Of a DNA stretch of 64,000 nucleotides, positions 58,851-64,000 are shown one piece after another. The position numbers and the translations under genes were made by a program. Source of the stretch: Rhodoferax sp. (GTDB lineage: Bacteria; Pseudomonadota; Gammaproteobacteria; Burkholderiales; Burkholderiaceae_C). The stretch's first letter is position 1. Every line of letters starts with the position of its first letter. The DNA lies in assembly GCA_031291295.1 (NCBI GenBank), contig JARLJI010000050.1, positions 48,709 through 112,708 on the forward strand, given 5' to 3'. Under the pieces are notes generated by a model that searched no databases, had not been told where the DNA came from, and saw only the letters and a list, made by a program, of their open reading frames with translations.

Positions 58851-58913
58851 CGCACGGCGGCCTTTTTCTACCGCCCATGGCACTTTCCCCATTTTTGACA
58901 CGGAGACCGACAT

Positions 58914-59177
58914 ATGGAAACCATCCAGCCTCACGCGCACCTTTCCCCCGACGCGCTCTACCCCTTTGATGCGCGCGGCATCGCCAAGCGCTTTCGCCAC
59001 GCCGCCATTTTTGGCGCGCTGGATGCCCTGCGCGCGGGCGAAACCATGCGCTTCGTGAACGACCACGATCCCTTGCCCCTGCTGCAGCAATTGCAGGCAC
59101 GCTACGCCGACGCGGTGGAGATCGCCTACCGCCAACGCGGACCGGACGGCGTGGTGATCGATTTCATCCGGCACTAA
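58914..59177 (+). CDS. DUF2249 protein, second copy
   Basis: 87 residues. YPFDARGIAKRFRHAAIFGALDALRAGETMRFVNDHDPLPLLQQL matches the same family as 58228 but without the Cys tail. The pair may form a heterodimer or act on successive steps. Confidence 0.8.
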   Translation: METIQPHAHLSPDALYPFDARGIAKRFRHAAIFGALDALRAGETMRFVNDHDPLPLLQQLQARYADAVEIAYRQRGPDGVVIDFIRH

Positions 59178-59209
59178 CGATCTCTGCGAAACTTCGGGCA
59201 GGAGTCAGC

Positions 59210-59695
59210 ATGCAACAGGACGACAAGATCGGTCATGGCAGCGTGGATTTGCACCGGGCCATCGTCGAGCAGGCGCCCGAGGCCATCATCTTCGCGGATT
59301 GCGAGGGCGCGATCCGGCTCTGGAACGCTGGCGCCGAAACTGTTTTTGGGCTTACGGCCGACGAGGCGCTGGGGCAGAGCCTCGACATCATCATCCCGGA
59401 GCGCCTGCGGCGCGCCCATTGGGACGGCTTTAACCACGCCATCAGCAGCGGACAGCCCAAATATGTGAACCGCGTGCTGACCACGCGCTCCGTGCACAAG
59501 AACGGCACCAAACTGTACGTGGACCTGAGCTTTGCGCTGGTGCGCGACGAGGCCGGCGCCATCATTGGCGCGCTGGCCGTGGGCCGCGATTGCACCGCGC
59601 GCTACCTGGCGGACGGTGCTCTTCGCGCGCGCCTGAACGAGCTGGAAGAAAAAGCAAAAGGCGGCGCAAAAGGAAACGAGGAGTCCACAGCATGA
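59210..59695 (+). CDS. Stand-alone PAS-domain protein
   Basis: 161 residues: a single PAS fold at about 15-135 (VEQAPEAIIFADCEGAIRLWNAGAETVFGLTADEALGQSLDIIIPERLR) and a short charged helix. No kinase, GGDEF or DNA-binding domain is attached. It could be a heme or flavin sensor working with the hemerythrin whose start overlaps its stop. Confidence 0.85.
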   Translation: MQQDDKIGHGSVDLHRAIVEQAPEAIIFADCEGAIRLWNAGAETVFGLTADEALGQSLDIIIPERLRRAHWDGFNHAISSGQPKYVNRVLTTRSVHKNGTKLYVDLSFALVRDEAGAIIGALAVGRDCTARYLADGALRARLNELEEKAKGGAKGNEESTA

Positions 59696-60240
59696 ACGCG
59701 CCTTTTCCGGGGTTTTCCACACCAGGCGCGGGCCCCGAGGCACCGCTGGAGATGCTCTCGGTCTGCCACGATCGCATGGCGCGCCAGTGCGCCACCTTGC
59801 GCCGCCTGGTGCCGCATCTGGCGCTGCATGGCGCCGACTCCGAAGCGCGCACCGCAGCGGCCAATGTCATGCGCTACTTCGACACCTCGGCCATCAACCA
59901 TCACCAGGACGAGGAGGTCGACCTGTTCCCCGCGTTGATCGAATCGATGGCCGGCTCGGACGCGGTCTGCCTGCACGAGATGACCGAAGGCCTCACGCTG
60001 GACCACCGCGCGCTGGAGGCGCACTGGCAGCGCCTTCGCATCACCCTTGCGCAAATTGCAGCGGGCGAGTCTGTCACCCTCGCATCAAGCGACGTGGAGG
60101 CACTGGTCGGCCTGTACGAGCGCCACATCGAACGCGAGGACACCGAACTGCTGCCGATGGCGGCGCGGCTGCTGGGCGACGACGCGCTCGCGAGCATCGG
60201 CCGCGCGATGCGGGAGCGGCGCGGCATCGGTGAGGTTTGA
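59692..60240 (+). CDS. Hemerythrin-domain protein
   Basis: 182 residues, four-helix di-iron protein. Likely ligands: His26 (CHDRM), His70/71 and Glu74/75 (NHHQDEEVDLFP), His105/111 (LDHRALEAHW), His145 and Glu149 (RHIEREDTELLP). Hemerythrins bind O2 or NO; the DnrN/YtfE relatives repair Fe-S clusters after NO. The ATG lies in the PAS gene stop. Last gene of the unit, convergent with nlpC. Confidence 0.88.
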   Translation: MNAPFPGFSTPGAGPEAPLEMLSVCHDRMARQCATLRRLVPHLALHGADSEARTAAANVMRYFDTSAINHHQDEEVDLFPALIESMAGSDAVCLHEMTEGLTLDHRALEAHWQRLRITLAQIAAGESVTLASSDVEALVGLYERHIEREDTELLPMAARLLGDDALASIGRAMRERRGIGEV

Positions 60241-60251
60241 CTCAATCGACC

Positions 60252-60761
60252 TCAAGGCCGGCGAAACATCACGCGCAGGGATGACCAATACTTGGAACTC
60301 AGGTGGTCAAGCCGGACTTCCCCGCCGGTGGACGGCGCGTGGACGAAACGGCCATCACCCACGTAGATTCCAGCGTGCGTAATGGCGGCACTCTTGGCAA
60401 AGAGAACCAGGTCACCCGAGCGAACGTTGTCTCTCGATACGGGCTGGCCCCAATATTGCAATCCTGAGACGGTTCGAGGCGGCGCAACCCCTGCCCTGGT
60501 TCGGTAGACGTAGCCAATCAGTCCGCTGCAGTCAAAACCCGAGTCGGGCGTATTGCCGCCGTAGCGATACTGCGTACCGACCAGGCCGACGGCGGAGATG
60601 GTGATGTCATCGGCCTGCTCTGGCGAGATTCGCGATGGCACCTCGGCGTCGCCCGAAGCAGAACCACGCAGGACCGATGGCGCGGTGCTGCACCCGCCAA
60701 GAACGACCAAGAGCGCTGCGACAATGCAAGCGGGCCCTGGATTTTTGCGAAAATTATTCAT
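60252..60761 (-). CDS. NlpC/P60-family lipoprotein endopeptidase
   Basis: 169 residues. Lipoprotein signal with VVLGGC at about 24-29. Catalytic Cys in FDCSGLIGYVY, His in THAGIYVGDG and third polar residue His in FVHAPS. It likely cuts peptidoglycan stem peptides. The ATG at 60761 starts the signal; the longer frame upstream has no match. Confidence 0.9.
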   Translation of the reverse strand: MNNFRKNPGPACIVAALLVVLGGCSTAPSVLRGSASGDAEVPSRISPEQADDITISAVGLVGTQYRYGGNTPDSGFDCSGLIGYVYRTRAGVAPPRTVSGLQYWGQPVSRDNVRSGDLVLFAKSAAITHAGIYVGDGRFVHAPSTGGEVRLDHLSSKYWSSLRVMFRRP

Positions 60762-60786
60762 GGCAATGAAAGTCGTGAACGGGCAT

Positions 60787-61026
60787 TTAGCGCCTATGCG
60801 CCTTTGCCGCGTACCAAATGTGCGCAGGCAGCGGGTTGTTGCGCTCCAGAATTGTCCCAATGTGACGCCCCATTTGGCACAAAGAAGCCGCGGCTTCTTC
60901 AGAAACTTGCACATATTGTGCTCGGCTTTCCACCAGCATCCGGGCGCGCTCAATGTTGGCTATACGCTGGATGGTCATGGGCGTGGAACCGCTCAAGGGT
61001 TTGTCGATTTCATTCATCGGCAGCAT
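60787..61026 (-). CDS. Small hypothetical protein
   Basis: 79 residues from the ATG at 61026 (a later ATG at 61017 is possible). I do not recognise it. The C-terminal half is probably helical (ANIERARMLVESRAQYVQVSEEAAASLCQ spans the region, with Glu/Ala-rich pattern). It ends 25 bases before nlpC on the same strand and is divergent from the GST. No strong ribosome site. Confidence 0.35.
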   Translation of the reverse strand: MLPMNEIDKPLSGSTPMTIQRIANIERARMLVESRAQYVQVSEEAAASLCQMGRHIGTILERNNPLPAHIWYAAKAHRR

Positions 61027-61114
61027 GGGGCAATTTCCCATTGACGGCGGTGCGCGTACCATGCACCTGTAACCCTCGCCTGACAGCTTTCAATCACCAT
61101 CAACGGCCTCCTCC

Positions 61115-62026
61115 ATGGACAACTCCTCCGCTTACACGCCACCCAAAATCTGGTCTGACACCAAGGAGCACGGCGGCCGCTTCGCCAGCATCAATCGTCC
61201 GGTCGCGGGCCCGACTCACGAGAAGACACGGCCGGTCGGACGCCATCCGCTGCAGCTCTATTCGCTGGGCACGCCCAACGGCGTCAAGGTGACGGTGATG
61301 CTGGAAGAGCTGCTGGCAGCGGGTCACAGTGGCGCGGAGTACGACGCCTGGCTGATCCGGATCAGCGAGGGAGACCAGTTCGGCAGCGGTTTCGTCTCGG
61401 TCAACCCGAATTCCAAGATTCCGGCGCTGATGGATCACAGCGGCCAAGCGCCGATCAGGGTGTTTGAGTCAGGTGCGATCCTGATCTATCTTGCCGAGAA
61501 GTTCGGCGCCTTTCTTCCCGCCGACAGCGCCAGGCGCGCCGAGTGCCTGTCGTGGCTATTCTGGCAAATGGGCAGTGCGCCTTTCCTGGGCGGAGGGTTC
61601 GGTCATTTCTACGCTTACGCGCCGACCAAGATCGAATACGCCATCGATCGTTACGCCATGGAGGTCAAGCGCCAGCTTGACGTGCTCGACCGCCACCTTG
61701 CGCAGAGCCCTTATCTGGCGGGAGACGAGTACACCATTGCCGACATGGCGGTATGGCCCTGGTACGGCGCGCTTGTCAAAGGCCTGCTCTACGAAGCCGG
61801 TGAGTTCCTGCAGGTTCAGGCCTATACCCATGTGTTGCGCTGGACCGACCAGATCGCCCAACGGCCTGCCGTGCGGCGCGGTCGCATGGTCAACCGCGTC
61901 TCGGGCGAGCCGTCCAGCCAATTGCACGAGCGCCACGATGCCGGCGACTTCGACACCCGGACCCAAGACAAGCTGGCCGCGCCGCTTGAATCCGCAACCC
62001 ATACCAGACATTCCCGCGCCCCGTGA
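61115..62026 (+). CDS. yghU: Glutathione S-transferase, YghU/Nu class
   Basis: 303 residues, longer than most GSTs, as in YghU. YTPPKIW near the start, LQLYSLGTPNGVKVTVMLEEL for the thioredoxin fold, VNPNSKIPALMD with the cis-Pro, ESGAILIYLAEKFG, and WLFWQMGSAPFLGGGFGHFYAYAP for the helical domain. YghU enzymes reduce peroxides and disulfides with two glutathiones. Convergent with boxB. Confidence 0.9.
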   Translation: MDNSSAYTPPKIWSDTKEHGGRFASINRPVAGPTHEKTRPVGRHPLQLYSLGTPNGVKVTVMLEELLAAGHSGAEYDAWLIRISEGDQFGSGFVSVNPNSKIPALMDHSGQAPIRVFESGAILIYLAEKFGAFLPADSARRAECLSWLFWQMGSAPFLGGGFGHFYAYAPTKIEYAIDRYAMEVKRQLDVLDRHLAQSPYLAGDEYTIADMAVWPWYGALVKGLLYEAGEFLQVQAYTHVLRWTDQIAQRPAVRRGRMVNRVSGEPSSQLHERHDAGDFDTRTQDKLAAPLESATHTRHSRAP

Positions 62027-62040
62027 GGGTCGCGGGGCCA

Positions 62041-62060
62041 CACCGGTCTCGCGACCGGTG
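62041..62060. terminator. Hairpin between the convergent GST and boxB genes
   Basis: Perfect CACCGGTC/GACCGGTG stem with a four-base loop but no T-run; possible two-way terminator. Confidence 0.4.
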
Positions 62061-62071
62061 ACACGCACAGA

Positions 62072-63565
62072 TCAGTCGATCTTGACGTACTCGAACTCCG
62101 CCGGCTGCTGATTGATGCCCATCCGCGGTGGGGCAATCCAGCTGGCGTATTGACCGGGCGCGAGACAGGGCTTCATCAGCGAGTTGATGAAGTCCATGTC
62201 ATCCGCGTTCGGCAGCCATTCATCCTTCAGCGCGGCCCAACTTTCGGCGCCCACGACCTCACCGGCGGGGCTGATGGCGTGGCCGGCGAATTCGCCGATC
62301 TTGCGGTTGAAACCCTTGTGCGGCTGGGCGAAGCGGAAGTTGATGCCGGCCTTCTCGATGGCCTTGTTCCATCGATCGATGCCACCCTGGCAATCGGCGA
62401 TGTAGTCGTCGAGCAAGCGACAATTGATGGCTCGCAGGGCCGGCACCTGCTCCTCAACGAGTCTGCCATCGACCACGCGGGTGACGGTGTAGGTTTCGCG
62501 CTCCAGCTTGTGGTCGTCGCCTTCGAGTTTGGCCTCGTTGAAGCGGCCCTTCAGACCCGAACTGAAGGCCTCGGCACCGTTGCTGGATATCTCACTGCCG
62601 AAGAGGTCACGCGAGACAGACATGTGGAAGTTGGCCTTGCGCTGCAGCAGCGGCAGATCCACCACGCCGAGCTTGCGGACGGCCTCGGTGTCGTACGGAT
62701 CGGTAATGCCGGCCTTGACCATGGCCGAGCATGTGGCCTCCACCGTGCGGCCCACGCCAGTCTCGCCCACGAACAAGTGGTGTGCCTCCTCGGTCAGCAT
62801 GAAGCGGCAGGAGCGCGAGAGAGGGTCGAATCCACTCTCGGCCAATGCGGCGAGCTGCATCTTGCCGTCTCGGTCGGTGAAGTAGGTGAACATAAAGAAG
62901 CTCAGCCAGTCCGGCGTGCGTTCGTTGAAGGCGCCAAGGATGCGCGGGTTGTCCTGCTGGCCGCTGCGGCGCTCCAGCAAGGCTTGCGCTTCCTCGCGGC
63001 CATCCTTGCCGAAGTATTTGACCAGCAGGTAGACCATGGCCCAGAGGTGGCGCCCCTCTTCCACGTTCACCTGGAAAAGGTTGCGCATGTCGTACAGGCT
63101 GGGTGCCGTGCGGCCGAGGTAGCGCTGCTGCTCCACCGAGGCGGGTTCGGTGTCGCCCTGCACGACGATGAGCCGGCGCAGCAGCGAACGGTACTCGCCG
63201 GGCACCTCTTGCCACACCGGCTCTCCCATGTGGCGGCCACAGGGGATGGTGCGGCCCTCCACCTTGGGTGCCAACAAGATACCCCAGCGGTAATCGGGCA
63301 TCTTCACATAGCCGAACTTGGCCCAGCCGGCCGGATCCACGCCCACCGCGGTGCGCAGGTAGACCTCGGCGTTTTGGAAGCCGTCGGGCCCCATGTCTTT
63401 CCACCAGTCCAGATAAGCGGGGTGCCAGCTTTCCAGCGCGCGCAGCAACTGCCGGTCGGACGAGAGGTCGACGTTGTTGGGAATCGCGTCGTCATAGCTG
63501 ATTTCGACAAAGCGGTCGCTTTCGACCGATTCGCGGGCTTCGATCAAGGTATCGTCTTGGCTCAT
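62072..63565 (-). CDS. boxB: Benzoyl-CoA 2,3-epoxidase, oxygenase subunit BoxB
   Basis: 497 residues. Di-iron oxygenase that, with reductase BoxA, epoxidises benzoyl-CoA in the aerobic CoA-dependent benzoate pathway. Iron-ligand-type motifs NVEEGRHLWAMVYLL and RFMLTEEAHHLFVGETG lie in helices about 180 and 270; MPDYRWGILLAPK and FNRKIGEFAGH are further BoxB blocks. The ATG at 63565 has GGAG upstream. Neither boxA nor boxC is adjacent: the GST converges from one side and an IS lies on the other. Confidence 0.92.
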   Translation of the reverse strand: MSQDDTLIEARESVESDRFVEISYDDAIPNNVDLSSDRQLLRALESWHPAYLDWWKDMGPDGFQNAEVYLRTAVGVDPAGWAKFGYVKMPDYRWGILLAPKVEGRTIPCGRHMGEPVWQEVPGEYRSLLRRLIVVQGDTEPASVEQQRYLGRTAPSLYDMRNLFQVNVEEGRHLWAMVYLLVKYFGKDGREEAQALLERRSGQQDNPRILGAFNERTPDWLSFFMFTYFTDRDGKMQLAALAESGFDPLSRSCRFMLTEEAHHLFVGETGVGRTVEATCSAMVKAGITDPYDTEAVRKLGVVDLPLLQRKANFHMSVSRDLFGSEISSNGAEAFSSGLKGRFNEAKLEGDDHKLERETYTVTRVVDGRLVEEQVPALRAINCRLLDDYIADCQGGIDRWNKAIEKAGINFRFAQPHKGFNRKIGEFAGHAISPAGEVVGAESWAALKDEWLPNADDMDFINSLMKPCLAPGQYASWIAPPRMGINQQPAEFEYVKID

Positions 63566-63809
63566 GGGATCTCCTGGATTGATGGACAGATTGATGGACA
63601 TCCGACATCGGCACTTTATTGCTTCAAACATGCGGATTGATGTGCAGTATGGTGCCGTTTATATTTCGAAACCTTGCGGCAGATCAAGGAAATCTGGCAG
63701 AGCGGTTCCAGATTCGGCCGTACGCTTGATCGTGGGTAATGCAGCCACTATCGTGATGCAGGCCCTTTGGTTGAACGTCACCTCAATGGAGACGAGGTCG
63801 AACGATCTG
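63566..63809. other. Gap between boxB and the IS edge
   Basis: About 240 bases upstream of boxB with no convincing gene; an 89-codon open frame on the plus strand has no recognisable motif. It must hold the boxB promoter, which I cannot place with confidence. Confidence 0.4.
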
Positions 63810-64000
63810 TGCTGGCTGATAGTTTCAGTTTAATGACCGAACTGGAATTACGGCATCCGCCCCCGATGGCCACTTCAAATTCCCCCACCTTTGGCCAGTC
63901 AAACTCCCCCATGGCAGGACGGTCAGATTATGACGAATCGCCGGTAATGGCGATACGCGCGGCGGCCTCCTTGAGTCGGTAACTCTTGCCCTCGAACTCC
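63810..64000. mobile_element. Partial IS21-like insertion sequence (one end)
   Basis: Between about 63870 and 63915 the CTTCAAATTCCCCCAC and CAGTCAAACTCCCCCAT segments form a tandem of the type seen in IS21-family ends. A reverse-strand istB tail follows. The outer boundary is approximate, and the rest lies beyond the window. Confidence 0.6.
63928..64000 (-). CDS. istB: IstB-like ATP-binding protein, C-terminal end (partial)
   Basis: Reverse-strand frame ending at TAA (63930-63928). It reads EFEGKSYRLKEAAARIAITG, like the tail of IS21-family IstB helper ATPases (EF-x-GxSYRLKE). The 5' part is outside the window. Confidence 0.6.
   Translation of the reverse strand, partial: EFEGKSYRLKEAAARIAITGDSS

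Noticed and set aside
62150..63640. A 496-codon plus-strand frame opposite boxB
   Set aside because: Shadow frame; boxB motifs on the minus strand are unambiguous.
63674..63687. TTGCG-N4-ATCAA as an FNR box for boxB
   Set aside because: Two mismatches in one half-site and position relative to a promoter unknown; too weak to annotate.

Overview
The window looks like part of the chromosome of a GC-rich betaproteobacterium, most likely a Comamonadaceae (Polaromonas/Rhodoferax/Variovorax-like). The evidence is a Burkholderiales-type porin, a coq7 monooxygenase, HrcA/CIRCE control of groESL, a Sox cluster, a complete type II secretion locus with divergent gspC, a benzoyl-CoA epoxidase gene (boxB), and two kinds of short dispersed repeat that I associate with this family. 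No species call is possible from sequence alone.

Layout. 1-7.5 kb is a protein-quality region: the 3' end of an ftsH protease gene, polX, a decayed pcm/CBS remnant, a CBS-domain gene and a divergent second groEL behind an FNR-like box, then the housekeeping groES-groEL operon with a perfect CIRCE operator. 7.5-12.5 kb holds an OmpR-type two-component system and a three-gene nitrate/sulfonate-type ABC importer. 12.6-17.7 kb is sugar-phosphate metabolism: pgi and tal facing zwf and a HexR-like regulator. 17.8-24.6 kb is a six-gene peptide ABC operon with an embedded M20 amidohydrolase. 24.7-31.3 kb carries a DUF3047 lipoprotein, a porin, coq7, an OsmC protein, a candidate small RNA, ilvA, and cobS-cobC.

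31.3-42.7 kb is the type II secretion locus (gspC divergent from gspGHIJKLMN-D-E-F). Three of its gene junctions carry copies of one GC-rich repeat. It is followed by a 5'-nucleotidase and an SbmA/YddA-like ABC exporter-fold gene. 45.6-49.7 kb is soxYZAXB without soxCD.

49.7-60.2 kb is the most interesting part, a nitric-oxide and oxygen response region. It contains sirB2; an nnrS operon with an atypical cbb3-like oxidase (ccoN-like, ccoO-like, a monoheme c, SCO and a membrane protein); serA; a group III truncated globin; an NsrR regulator; and an operon of DUF2249, 7Fe ferredoxin, DUF2249, a lone PAS domain and hemerythrin. Three 23-bp palindromes of the NsrR type lie in front of nnrS, the globin, and nsrR/the DUF2249 operon, and tie these genes into one candidate regulon.

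60.2-64 kb holds an NlpC/P60 lipoprotein, a small unknown ORF, a YghU-type glutathione transferase, boxB, and the edge of an IS21-like insertion sequence that runs off the window.

All identifications come from reading motifs and remembered family sequences; no database search was run.
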